Of a stretch of 59,751 bases of DNA, positions 19,368-27,444 are shown piece by piece (position 1 is the stretch's first letter; every line of letters begins with the position of its first letter). Position numbers and translations under genes: made by a program. The stretch comes from Paracoccaceae bacterium (GTDB lineage: Bacteria; Pseudomonadota; Alphaproteobacteria; Rhodobacterales; Rhodobacteraceae). The DNA lies in NCBI GenBank assembly GCA_019911965.1, contig JAIOJF010000013.1:1-59751 (forward strand). The letters run 5' to 3'. Below the pieces are notes generated by a model. It searched no databases. It had not been told where the DNA came from and worked only from the letters and a program-made list of their open reading frames with translations.

Positions 19368-20333
19368 TCAGACCTTGATGTTGACCATCATTTTCATGAA
19401 GAAATAATTCGCGCCCAGAAACGCCGCGACCACCAGACAGGCGGGGATGAAATACTCGGTTTCCATCACCTTGTCGTAGTAATTGGGCTGCGCCAGGTTG
19501 ATGCCGACCAGTGCCGCCAGCGGAAACACCGACAGGAACATGCCGGACCATTTCGCCTCGGCGGTGATCGCCTTGACGCGGCGGAACAGCTTGAACCGGG
19601 CGCGGATGACCTTGGCCAGACCGTCCAGGATTTCGGCCAGGTTACCGCCCGATTTTTGCTGGATCGACACCGCCACGGCGAGGAAGCGCATGTCCTGCAT
19701 GTCGATGGTTTCGGCCATCTTGTTCAGGGATTCGGTGATTTCCATGCCATAGGCAAATTCATCCGCGATGATGCCGAATTCCGATCCCAGCGGATCGGCC
19801 ACCTCCTGCGCCACGATATTGACCGCGCTGGAAAACGGATGCCCGACCCGCAGGGAGCGCACCATCAGTTCAACCGCATCGGGCAGTTGTTCTTCGATAA
19901 GGGACAGGCGCGCCTTGGCCTTCTTGTTCACCCACATGAAGACGGCACCGAAGCCCATGATCACCGACACCCCGGCGCGGATCGGCAGCGAGGTATCGGT
20001 GCCGAGCGTCAGACCGAGAAAGGCGGCAAAGGCCAGCCCGACCATGACCATGATCAGCGCCTTCGGGCTGAACGCGATATTGGCCTTGGCGGCGCGATCC
20101 TGAATCATCGAATAGATCGGAATGCGCAACGAATTGCGGTGCTGTGCGCGTTCGCGGCGCAGCGTTTCCAGCACCTTTTCGCGATCCTGGTTCTTTTCCA
20201 GCAGGTCCAGCCTGCGGTTCACCCGGCTGCTGAGGCTGATCGACTTGCCGAAGACGACAAGATAGATCCCCTCGACCATCAGCAGGACGGCGAAGAAGAT
20301 GGCTCCATAGATGATTGGTTCCGGACTCAGCAT
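19368..20333 (-). CDS. tadB: Tad inner-membrane platform protein TadB
   Basis: The second platform protein, working with TadC and the CpaF ATPase to polymerise Flp pilin. It has 321 residues with an N-terminal TM (about 7-28) and a charged cytoplasmic stretch. TMs near 90-135 precede the T2SSF domain with LPDAVELMVRSLRVGHPFSSAV and [18 protein letters not shown], the latter being the family hallmark. C-terminal TMs complete it. The ATG at 20333 lies 6 bases after the tadA stop, so translation is probably coupled. Confidence 0.94.
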   Translation of the reverse strand: MLSPEPIIYGAIFFAVLLMVEGIYLVVFGKSISLSSRVNRRLDLLEKNQDREKVLETLRRERAQHRNSLRIPIYSMIQDRAAKANIAFSPKALIMVMVGLAFAAFLGLTLGTDTSLPIRAGVSVIMGFGAVFMWVNKKAKARLSLIEEQLPDAVELMVRSLRVGHPFSSAVNIVAQEVADPLGSEFGIIADEFAYGMEITESLNKMAETIDMQDMRFLAVAVSIQQKSGGNLAEILDGLAKVIRARFKLFRRVKAITAEAKWSGMFLSVFPLAALVGINLAQPNYYDKVMETEYFIPACLVVAAFLGANYFFMKMMVNIKV

Positions 20334-20339
20334 GTTGGG

Positions 20340-21818
20340 TTACTCCGCTGCTTTCATGGTGTAGATGCTGCTGGGCAACTCAAAGCCCGAATGCTTGAAA
20401 CGCTCGGAGAAATGCGAGCGCAGGCCGGTCGGCTCGAACCGGCCGAGGATCTTGCCGTTCTCGTCCAGTCCGAAACGCTGGAACTTGAACACTTCCTGCA
20501 TGGTGATGATGTCGCCTTCCATGCCCGTCACCTCGGTGATCGAGACCATGCGCCGCGAGCCATCCATCAGGCGGCTGGCCTGTACGATCAGGTGCACGGC
20601 GCTGGCGATCTGGCTGCGTACCGCCTTCAGCGGCATGTCGATTCCGGCCATCGCCACCATGTTTTCAAGGCGCGAGACACCATCGCGGGCTGAGTTGGCG
20701 TGGATCGTGGTCATCGACCCGTCATGGCCGGTATTCATCGCCTGCAACATGTCGATCACTTCCTCGCCGCGGGTTTCCCCGACGATGATCCGGTCGGGGC
20801 GCATCCGAAGCGCGTTGCGCAGGCAGTCGCGCTGACTGACCGCGCCCTTGCCTTCAACGTTGGCCGGGCGGCTTTCCATCCGTCCGACATGCACCTGCTG
20901 CAATTGAAGTTCCGCGGTGTCCTCGATTGTCAGGATACGCTCGTTATCTGCAATCATCGACGACAGGGCGTTCAGCGTGGTGGTCTTGCCCGAACCCGTA
21001 CCGCCGGAAACGATGATGTTCAGATGCGCGCCCACCGCGGCACGCAGATACAGCGCCATTTCCTCGGTAAAGGCACCGAACTTGACCAGGTCCTGAATGC
21101 CCAGCTTGTCCTTCTTGAATTTGCGGATCGACACCAGCGCGCCATCCACCGCGATCGGCTGGACCATTGCGTTGAAGCGCGAGCCGTCTTTCAGGCGGGC
21201 GTCGACATAGGGGTTTGATTCATCCACCCGCCGGCCCACCGCCGAAACGATCTTGTCGATCACCCGCATCAGGTGCTTTTCGTTCTTGAACTCAACCGAG
21301 GTCAGCGCCAGCTTGCCGGCGCGTTCCACGAAAACCTGTTTCGGGCCGTTGACCAGGATATCGTTCACACTGTCATCGCGCAGCAAGGGTTCCAGCGGGC
21401 CAAGGCCTGTCACCTCGTCGAACAATTCCTGATGCAGCGTCGCGCGTTCATCCTTGTTCAGCACGACGCCCATTTCGGCCAGACCATCGGCACAGATCGC
21501 CGCGATCTCGGTCCTGAGATCGGATTCGCTGGCATGTTCCAGCGCCGCCAGGTTCAGCGTGTCCAGAAGGCGCTTGTGCAATTCGATCCGCACATCCGCC
21601 AGGCGTTCGCGGCGGCGTTGTTCCTTGGGGTCCAGAACACGATGCGCCGCTACCTGAGGTGCGGCTGCCGGTGCCGGTGCTGCCGGTGCTGCCGCAAGCG
21701 GTGCGGCCGGTTTCGGTTTTTGCTCGATCAGGGGTTTTTCGGCAGGTGGCGCGGGGCGACGGACCTCGCGCTGCGGCGCGGCACCTTCATTTTGCTTGAA
21801 TCTTGAAAACATCGCCAA
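20340..21818 (-). CDS. cpaF: Tad pilus assembly ATPase CpaF/TadA
   Basis: The secretion-type hexameric ATPase that powers Flp pilus assembly. It has 492 residues. The first 80 are a low-complexity Pro/Ala linker ([20 protein letters not shown]). Next come the N-terminal domain ([20 protein letters not shown]) and the ATPase core with Walker [16 protein letters not shown], an Asp box, Walker [15 protein letters not shown] and the His box [14 protein letters not shown]. The start is TTG 21818: GGAGG lies 7 bases upstream (21826-21830), overlapping the cpaE stop, whereas the next ATG (21812) would be 13 bases away. Confidence 0.96.
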   Translation of the reverse strand: MAMFSRFKQNEGAAPQREVRRPAPPAEKPLIEQKPKPAAPLAAAPAAPAPAAAPQVAAHRVLDPKEQRRRERLADVRIELHKRLLDTLNLAALEHASESDLRTEIAAICADGLAEMGVVLNKDERATLHQELFDEVTGLGPLEPLLRDDSVNDILVNGPKQVFVERAGKLALTSVEFKNEKHLMRVIDKIVSAVGRRVDESNPYVDARLKDGSRFNAMVQPIAVDGALVSIRKFKKDKLGIQDLVKFGAFTEEMALYLRAAVGAHLNIIVSGGTGSGKTTTLNALSSMIADNERILTIEDTAELQLQQVHVGRMESRPANVEGKGAVSQRDCLRNALRMRPDRIIVGETRGEEVIDMLQAMNTGHDGSMTTIHANSARDGVSRLENMVAMAGIDMPLKAVRSQIASAVHLIVQASRLMDGSRRMVSITEVTGMEGDIITMQEVFKFQRFGLDENGKILGRFEPTGLRSHFSERFKHSGFELPSSIYTMKAAE

Positions 21819-21829
21819 TTGCTCGCCTC

Positions 21830-23047
21830 CTAGTTCATGGCAACCTGCGTTGCCACCAGTTCATCCAGTGACTCCGCCAGTTTCGAGATTTCCTTGCGCA
21901 GCGGGTTCTTCGCTGCGGTTTCCGCCAGTGGCATCCCGTGGTCGCAGGCATCCGCAACCGGCTTGCCGCCATCCGACAGGATCAGTTCGATATCGATGCT
22001 CAGGTTCTCGGCCAGCCGCTTGATGCGGCCCTTGCCGGCGATATCGGTGAATTTCGGCCCCCGGTTCATCACGAAGCGGACCTTTTCGATCGGCAGGTCC
22101 TCGGCCTTCAGCAGCCGCACGAAGCGCTGCGTGTTCTGGGCCGAGCGCATGTCCATTTCCATGATCGCGAAATAGATATCGGCGCGCTGCAAAACCGTCT
22201 CCGTCCACTGCACCAGCGTCGTGGGCAGATCGACGATCACGTAATCGTATTGTGTCGCGGCTTCTTTCAACAGCCGTTCGATATCGTCCACCGACAGGAT
22301 TTCCAGCGGCAGGGAATCGGCGGGTGCGGTCAGGACATCGACCGCGTCATTGAACGAGACCATCGCGGCGGCGAAAGATTCGTGATCCATCGCGGAAACA
22401 TCCGCCAGCAATTCGAATACGGATTCACGGCGCGGCAGGTCCAGATAGGTCGAGACCGAACCGAATTGCAGGTCGAGGTCGAGGATGCAGATCTTGCGCG
22501 GCTTGCGGCTGGGCAGTTTGGACAATTCCCAGGCCAGGTTGACCGCGAAGGTGGTCCCGCCTACACCGCCGGCAACACCGTAGACCGGCAGGATCACGCC
22601 CCGGCGCTTGCTTTCGCCGCCGGTCTGGGCCGTGGCCTGCGCGGCGGGTGCCCGGCGCAGGCGTTCGATCGCTTCGTGCAGCGCGCCTTCAGGCAGGGGA
22701 TAGGGGGCGAAATCATCCGCGCCAAGGCGCAGCAGCGTATGCAGCGCCGTCGGCGTCAGATCGTAGGCAACCAGGATGATCTTGATGCCGACCCGCTTGG
22801 CCGCCGTGATCAGGTCAATGACCGGGGTCAGATCCTGTTCGTCCTGCCGGTCAACTGCGACGGTGATGAATTCCAGCTCGGCGGCTTCGCGCGAAGCCAG
22901 ATAGGACAGGCCGTCGTGGAAATCGAGGCCACCCCAGCTTTCGCCGAGTTCAGCCTCCATGTCCTCGACCAGAAGGTCGAACAACTGAATGTCCCGCGCA
23001 ACAGTGCAGGCCTCAATTGCGTGCTCTTCTGCCTTCAACAGGCCCAT
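21830..23047 (-). CDS. cpaE: Tad localisation protein CpaE/TadZ
   Basis: A 405-residue protein with an atypical receiver-like N-terminal domain (about 1-140) and a MinD/ParA-like ATPase domain. CpaE/TadZ places the Tad apparatus at the cell pole. The deviant Walker A is VAGGVGGTTFAVNLA, with the first lysine position replaced, and Walker A' is ILDLDLQFGS. DYVIVDLPTTL is the Walker B region. A gap of 176 bases separates its ATG from the upstream OmpA gene, so a promoter of its own is possible. Its TAG overlaps the ribosome site of cpaF. Confidence 0.92.
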   Translation of the reverse strand: MGLLKAEEHAIEACTVARDIQLFDLLVEDMEAELGESWGGLDFHDGLSYLASREAAELEFITVAVDRQDEQDLTPVIDLITAAKRVGIKIILVAYDLTPTALHTLLRLGADDFAPYPLPEGALHEAIERLRRAPAAQATAQTGGESKRRGVILPVYGVAGGVGGTTFAVNLAWELSKLPSRKPRKICILDLDLQFGSVSTYLDLPRRESVFELLADVSAMDHESFAAAMVSFNDAVDVLTAPADSLPLEILSVDDIERLLKEAATQYDYVIVDLPTTLVQWTETVLQRADIYFAIMEMDMRSAQNTQRFVRLLKAEDLPIEKVRFVMNRGPKFTDIAGKGRIKRLAENLSIDIELILSDGGKPVADACDHGMPLAETAAKNPLRKEISKLAESLDELVATQVAMN

Positions 23048-23223
23048 TGCTGTTTACCCATCTATACACACTACGCCGGAGCGCCAGAGAACGGCTCTGA
23101 CGGTTCGTATCCTTCAATCGGGGCATAAATCTTTGGTTAACAGTATGATTCAGCCCTGAAGGAGGTTCCTCCAAGGTGGTTTGTCGCCGGGAAAGAGGGC
23201 GATTTTGAGGCTGAAGAAAGGTA

Positions 23224-23904
23224 TCAGCGGGCTTTGACGGAGGTGATCGTGCCCGTCGTTGGCGCGCCGCCGATGATATATGTCTGGTAGACGAGATTGG
23301 CGTATTTGCCATCCATGCCTTCGCCGACATATCCGCGTGCGAAACCGCTGACCTCGGTCACGGTGCGCCGGTTGCGCCGTTCGCGGCCCTCGGTCACGAT
23401 CAGGGGCTGTGTCTCGCCCTGTGAAACCACCGCTTCCAGCCGGTCGATGCTGACCCCGCGCGAAACCAGATAGGCCACCGTCGCATTGGCGCGGCGCAGC
23501 CCCAGGCGCTTGTTATAGGCATCGCTGCCGACCAGATCGGTATGGCCATAGACCTTGAAGCGAAGCTGCGGGAACTGGCGCATCCAGTCGGCCTGCTGGG
23601 CCAGAACCTTGCGCGCCTCGGCGTCCAGGCCGGCCTTGTTGAATTCAAAATTGATCATCGCGGGCACGTCTTTTTCGAACTTGCGCGACAAATCCATGAT
23701 CAGCCCGCCCTGATCGGCATAGGCCAGTTGCGCCAGCGTGTTGTTCAGCGTCGGATCGCCGTAATTACCTTCGTCGATTGATTTCCCGGCTTCCCAGTTC
23801 AGCGTCGAGATGCCCCGGTTCAGGGTGTTGCTGATCGGTGAACAGGCGGCCAGCGACGCTACTGAGACAGTGCTGATCAGGAAAAAGTTTACGTTATTTT
23901 TCAT
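23224..23904 (-). CDS. OmpA-family lipoprotein in the Tad operon
   Basis: A 226-residue protein with a lipoprotein signal ending SLAAC (Cys21). After about 75 residues without recognised domain comes an OmpA-like peptidoglycan-binding domain (about 95-200): NFEFNKAGLDAEARKVLAQQADWM, then VYGHTDLVGSDAYNKRLGLRRA and a late RRTVTEV. It lies 4 bases downstream of the secretin gene. No TadG or RcpB homologue was seen in the window. It may anchor the secretin to peptidoglycan or act as a pilotin. That role is inferred from position and domain type. Confidence 0.85.
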   Translation of the reverse strand: MKNNVNFFLISTVSVASLAACSPISNTLNRGISTLNWEAGKSIDEGNYGDPTLNNTLAQLAYADQGGLIMDLSRKFEKDVPAMINFEFNKAGLDAEARKVLAQQADWMRQFPQLRFKVYGHTDLVGSDAYNKRLGLRRANATVAYLVSRGVSIDRLEAVVSQGETQPLIVTEGRERRNRRTVTEVSGFARGYVGEGMDGKYANLVYQTYIIGGAPTTGTITSVKAR

Positions 23905-23908
23905 GATA

Positions 23909-25324
23909 TTAATCCATCACGTAGCCGTAGGAACCCTTGTAGTCCTGGGTCGAGATTTCGCTGGTCACCTCGTCGCGTCCGGTCTTGCCGGCTTCCTTGC
24001 CCAGCAGGAACAATTCGGATTCCGATGGGATGCGGATACGGTCGGTCGGCAGGGTAAGTGAATCGCTTGTGGTCGGGGTTACCAGATGCGGCGTGACGAT
24101 GATCACCAGTTCGCTCTGGCGGCGCGCGAAGTCGGAGCTGCGGAACAGCGCGCCGAGGATCGGGATATCGCCCAGCCAGGGCACCTGGCCGACAGAATCG
24201 TTGAAATCGTCCTGCAACAGGCCGGCGATGGCAAAGCTCTGGCCGTCGCGCATCTCGACCACGGTTGCGGTGCGGCGTGTCTTGAAGGCATTGACGGCAG
24301 TACCGTTGTTCATGACCGTGATCGTGGTGTCGATGGAACTGACGGTCGCGTCGATCTGCAAATTGATAAGGTCTTCGTCGATCACCGTGGGAATGAAGGT
24401 CAGGTCCACACCGAAAGGCTTGTATTCGATGCTGACCGAGGTGTCCGCGACCACCGGGATGGGATATTCGCCACCAGCCAGGAAATTCGCTTCCTGCCCG
24501 GAAATCGCCACCAGGTTCGGTTCTGCCAGGGTGCGGACCAGGCCTTTTTGTTCCAGCGCTTCCAGCAGCAGCGACATCTGGATACCGCCGGCGGTAAAGC
24601 CGATACCGTAGGACCCGACGCCGGTGGTGGAGGCGCTGTCAAGGCCGGTACTTGGGTCGTTGTCGGTGAACTCGCCGCCGGTCAGTCCGGTGACATATTT
24701 GCCGTTGCCGCCTTCAAAGCCTGCGGTCGACAGGCCAAGGCTGGCCGACAGGCCCTTGCTGACCGAGCGCTGCATTTCCGCGAAACGGACCTTCAGCATC
24801 ACCTGCTGGGTGCCGCCGACAACCATCAGGTTTGTCACCCGGCCCGGGGCATAGCGTTCGCCAAGCTCGATTGCCAGCGCCACCTTGCGCGCACCGGAGA
24901 CGCGACCGCTCAGCACGATGCCGTCATTGGCGGTACGTACCTCGATCGGCTCGCCCGGCAGAATTTCCTGCAGGCGTTCCTTGAATTCGGCAATATCGGG
25001 CGAGACCCGCACATCGACATTGGTGATCAGCTTGCCGCCGGGGCCAAGCAGGGTCAGCGTGGTGCGGCCCGGTTCCTTGCCCAGAACATAGATCGTGCGG
25101 TCGGACAGGGTCGCGATATCGGCGATGGACGGGTTGGCGACCGACAATTCCGCGAACGGCGTGTCGCTTTCCATCACGATGGCACGGTTGACGGCGATGG
25201 TGATACTGCTGGACGTGGACCCGCGCGACACTTTCAGAATGTCCTCGGCCTGCGCTCCGGGCGCTGCCTGCACGGCCAAGGCCAGCCCAAACAGGCCAGC
25301 CTTTATAAAGCTGCTCGATCTCAT
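23909..25324 (-). CDS. cpaC: Tad secretin CpaC/RcpA
   Basis: The outer-membrane secretin through which the Flp pilus leaves the cell. It has 471 residues with a signal peptide ending near PGAQAE. The pilus secretin N-terminal domain (VNRAIVMESDTPFAELSVANP) and a BON-like domain (ILPGEPIEVRTANDGIVLSGRV) precede the secretin core from about 225 to 425. The core has QKGLVRTLAEPNLVAISGQEA, FLAGGEYPIPV and the conserved C-terminal VPWLGDIPILGALFRS. It is 150 bases downstream of cpaB, and the OmpA lipoprotein follows directly. Confidence 0.94.
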   Translation of the reverse strand: MRSSSFIKAGLFGLALAVQAAPGAQAEDILKVSRGSTSSSITIAVNRAIVMESDTPFAELSVANPSIADIATLSDRTIYVLGKEPGRTTLTLLGPGGKLITNVDVRVSPDIAEFKERLQEILPGEPIEVRTANDGIVLSGRVSGARKVALAIELGERYAPGRVTNLMVVGGTQQVMLKVRFAEMQRSVSKGLSASLGLSTAGFEGGNGKYVTGLTGGEFTDNDPSTGLDSASTTGVGSYGIGFTAGGIQMSLLLEALEQKGLVRTLAEPNLVAISGQEANFLAGGEYPIPVVADTSVSIEYKPFGVDLTFIPTVIDEDLINLQIDATVSSIDTTITVMNNGTAVNAFKTRRTATVVEMRDGQSFAIAGLLQDDFNDSVGQVPWLGDIPILGALFRSSDFARRQSELVIIVTPHLVTPTTSDSLTLPTDRIRIPSESELFLLGKEAGKTGRDEVTSEISTQDYKGSYGYVMD

Positions 25325-25474
25325 GTGATCCTGCCTCTGTTGATCACTTGTGTCTGCTCGGGTCTTTTTCGCCCATTGTTTCCAATCTGCGGCAAATCCC
25401 GTTTATTTGCAAGAATCAAATGCTTGCCGGTCTCGGGTGATGTGGATATGTCGCACAGCCCTTTGGCTAAGGCG

Positions 25475-26314
25475 TCATTCCTTGGGGCAGGGGATCGGGA
25501 TATTGATCACTTCCGCACCCTTGCGGGTCTTGATGGTGCAGACCTTTTCACGCTCGACCGTCTGAACCTCTTCGTCGACGATGCCCAGAAGCTGTTTCTG
25601 ATCTACCTCGATCTGGCCAAGGCTGGTCGTGTCTTCCGAGCCGCGCAGCGACAACAGCAACCGCCCGGTTGCCTGCGCCTGTGCCAGCGAGGCCACGACG
25701 CCCGGCGAAACCTCGGCCGTGACGGTTGTGGCAACGACGGGATTGTTGCGATCTTCATCCGCCATCTGGTCGATTGCGATCAGCTTGATGCCTTCCAGGA
25801 TCAGGCGCGTCACGTCGCGCCCCTTGACCTGGCCTGTCCAGTAGACATCGACGCTGTCGCCGGGCCTGAGGAAACCCGACACGCCCGATGCGACGTCGAC
25901 CCGGATGGTGAATGCCCGCATGCCGGGGCTGAGACGCGAGGCGACACCGGCATCTTCGCCCGGTTCGGTAACCTTGACGGCAAGGATCGCCTCGTCCTTT
26001 TCCATCGCGCGCAGAACGGTGCGCGGTTTGTCGACACCCTCGGGAAACAATTCCTTGGGATCGGTAAAAGCCCCTTCCGGGATGGCATTTTCCGGCCACG
26101 AGACAAAGCGGACATCTTCCTTGGTCAGCTTCTGGCCATAACGCAGCGGCCCCTTGCTGATGAAGACCCGCACCAGCGGAACATTCTGGCTGAGTGCCTT
26201 GCGCTGAAGATCAATCGCCGACTGGTACTCGTTAAACCGGCCCTGCGCCATGTAGACGGCAAAGCCGGCAAGGCCCATGCCGATCACCAGTATCAGACCA
26301 AAAACTAACCGCAT
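25475..26314 (-). CDS. cpaB: Tad pilus assembly protein CpaB/RcpC
   Basis: A 279-residue periplasmic protein with an N-terminal membrane anchor (MRLVFGLILVIGMGLAGFAVY). An SAF/RcpC domain runs through residues about 40-250 (VRVFISKGPLRYGQKLTKEDVRFVSWPENAIP; SPGMRAFTIRVDVASGVSGFLRPGD). RcpC is needed for Flp maturation or export and may act as a periplasmic gate with the secretin. Two cysteines near the C-terminus (VCTIKT and PCPKE) may form a disulfide. It lies 83 bases downstream of the short second prepilin gene and 150 bases upstream of the secretin. Confidence 0.9.
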   Translation of the reverse strand: MRLVFGLILVIGMGLAGFAVYMAQGRFNEYQSAIDLQRKALSQNVPLVRVFISKGPLRYGQKLTKEDVRFVSWPENAIPEGAFTDPKELFPEGVDKPRTVLRAMEKDEAILAVKVTEPGEDAGVASRLSPGMRAFTIRVDVASGVSGFLRPGDSVDVYWTGQVKGRDVTRLILEGIKLIAIDQMADEDRNNPVVATTVTAEVSPGVVASLAQAQATGRLLLSLRGSEDTTSLGQIEVDQKQLLGIVDEEVQTVEREKVCTIKTRKGAEVINIPIPCPKE

Positions 26315-26397
26315 GTTTTATCCCTGGGGCGTTCTGCCCGCGACCTGCTTCTTATATGCGTTTGCCTGCAACTTACACAATAAGCCGGAAAACCCAA

Positions 26398-26577
26398 TTA
26401 AAAATCGGTCGAGATGACAACCGGGCTGAACATTTCGGTGCCGCGTTCTTCCATGCCGCCCGATATTCCGTTGATAACGGACAATGCCGCACCGATCACC
26501 AGGCCGGTCACGACGATCCAATCGACCGTAACCGCGCCATCCTCGTTCCGGAGGAATACAATTGCATCCCTGACCAT
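26398..26577 (-). CDS. Second, short Flp-family prepilin
   Basis: A 59-residue protein whose N-terminal half matches the Flp pilin upstream: NEDGAVTVDWIVVTG against NDESGAVTVDWVVLTA. The leader is 14 residues ending in Gly, followed by a hydrophobic stretch (IVVTGLVIGAALSVI) and a short polar tail ending STDF. The expected prepilin peptidase cut is G|AVTVDW, with Asp in place of the usual Glu5. An AGGG site lies about 10 bases before the ATG at 26577. The gene sits between flp and cpaB, on the same strand. It may be a minor or pseudopilin that primes or caps the fibre. Confidence 0.75.
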   Translation of the reverse strand: MVRDAIVFLRNEDGAVTVDWIVVTGLVIGAALSVINGISGGMEERGTEMFSPVVISTDF

Positions 26578-26703
26578 CGCAAACCTGCCCTTCGTTCCTT
26601 GCGCTATCCGCCGAGACCCGTTCCGGCGCCATCAGATTTACATCTGAATAAGGCGATTTGATGGATGGAACGTGAACACGCCAAGGTATTGCGCAAACGA
26701 ATA

Positions 26704-26726
26704 GGGCCGCGCCATTGGCGCGGCCC
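26704..26726 (-). terminator. Hairpin after flp (possible attenuator)
   Basis: A perfect 10-bp stem (26704-26713 with 26717-26726, 3-base loop) lies 24 bases after the flp stop on the transcribed strand. It is followed there by TATTCGTTTG. A strong stem with a partly T-rich tail between the major pilin and the assembly genes would let pilin be made in excess while some transcripts read through. Confidence 0.65.
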
Positions 26727-26735
26727 CGTCAATCG

Positions 26736-26753
26736 CTAAGCGCTGCGGCTTAG
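26736..26753 (-). repeat. Small inverted repeat at the flp stop
   Basis: CTAAGC (26736-26741) and GCTTAG (26748-26753) form a 6-bp stem overlapping the flp stop codon. It stands just before the stronger 26704-26726 hairpin. Together they make a tandem hairpin 3' end that could protect flp mRNA. Confidence 0.4.
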
Positions 26754-26938
26754 AAAGAGGTCGAGATCGCCTGACCCGACAGCTGGGTGTCGATGTCGCC
26801 CGACAGATTGTCGAGACCATCAGACACGGCAGCCAGAACGGCGATACCCAGGCCGACGATCGCGGCGGTCAGAACAACCCAGTCAACAGTCACTGCACCG
26901 GATTCATCATTCTTGAAGTTTTTCGCAAGCTTGAACAT
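26750..26938 (-). CDS. flp: Flp-family type IVb pilin (major pilin)
   Basis: The probable major subunit of the Tad pilus, 62 residues. It begins MFKLAKNFKNDESG, a basic leader ending in Gly, then AVTVDWVVLTAAIVGLGIAVLAAV as the hydrophobic helix, and a polar tail ending AISTSF. The predicted processing site is G|AVTVDW; Asp5 and Trp6 replace the canonical Glu5 and Tyr/Phe6. The start is ATG 26938 because GGAGGG lies 7 bases upstream; the in-frame TTG at 26953 would place that site inside the gene. It heads the leftward tad operon and has a hairpin behind it. Confidence 0.92.
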   Translation of the reverse strand: MFKLAKNFKNDESGAVTVDWVVLTAAIVGLGIAVLAAVSDGLDNLSGDIDTQLSGQAISTSF

Positions 26939-26953
26939 TTTATATCCCTCCAA

Positions 26954-27444
26954 AGGTTACTGTTCGTTTCCACTTCTCAGTTGATCCGGGGGTTAGTGCG
27001 CTGGCTTTGCCTCGTTTGTTTCCAGCGCTCCGTTTCAACATGATGCTATATAGCCAGTGGATTCGGGCGAGAATTTGGCCCGCGGAATCGAAAGCAGAAA
27101 AAATGTGCCGGGATATCGAAAAAAGTTGGAATATCTATAATTATCAACGCATTAGAAGTGAAAAAAAGTTGATTCAGATACTTTGGAAAGACATGCGGAG
27201 GCCGATTGTGGCGGTTTCGCCATAGAAAATGCACCCATTTGGCTGGTTCTCGCGGATTTTCTTTGGCAAACAGTAAACAATCCCGAAGCACGGCAATGAT
27301 TGAGCAGGCATGAATCACCCCATCACAGCGTTTGGCGCAACCGGGCAGGGCCTTCGGCAGCCGGGCAACGGCGATGTCAGGCACGGACGGTCGGCATCCG
27401 CCACCGCTGCGCGCCGGTGATTCCGCACATCCGGGGGTGCGCTG
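26954..27444. promoter_or_regulatory. AT-rich divergent intergenic region (flp / HAD-UbiA)
   Basis: About 490 bases without a supported gene, between the divergent flp and HAD-UbiA genes. It must hold the tad operon promoter and that of the prenyltransferase. By hand count, 27121-27180 is only 25% G+C against about 65% around it. A frame at 27007-27225 has no ribosome site and no recognisable product. I could not pick out convincing -35/-10 pairs. Such tracts are typical targets of xenogeneic silencers or MucR-type regulators, which is inference. Confidence 0.6.

Noticed and set aside
23161-23175. GGAGG-TT-CCTCC dyad between cpaE and the OmpA gene
   Set aside because: The loop is too short for a hairpin and there is no other sign of an operator; kept only as a curiosity.
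27007-27225. A 72-codon open frame in the AT-rich region upstream of flp
   Set aside because: No ribosome site, no family resemblance, and composition unlike genes here; treated as regulatory intergenic DNA.
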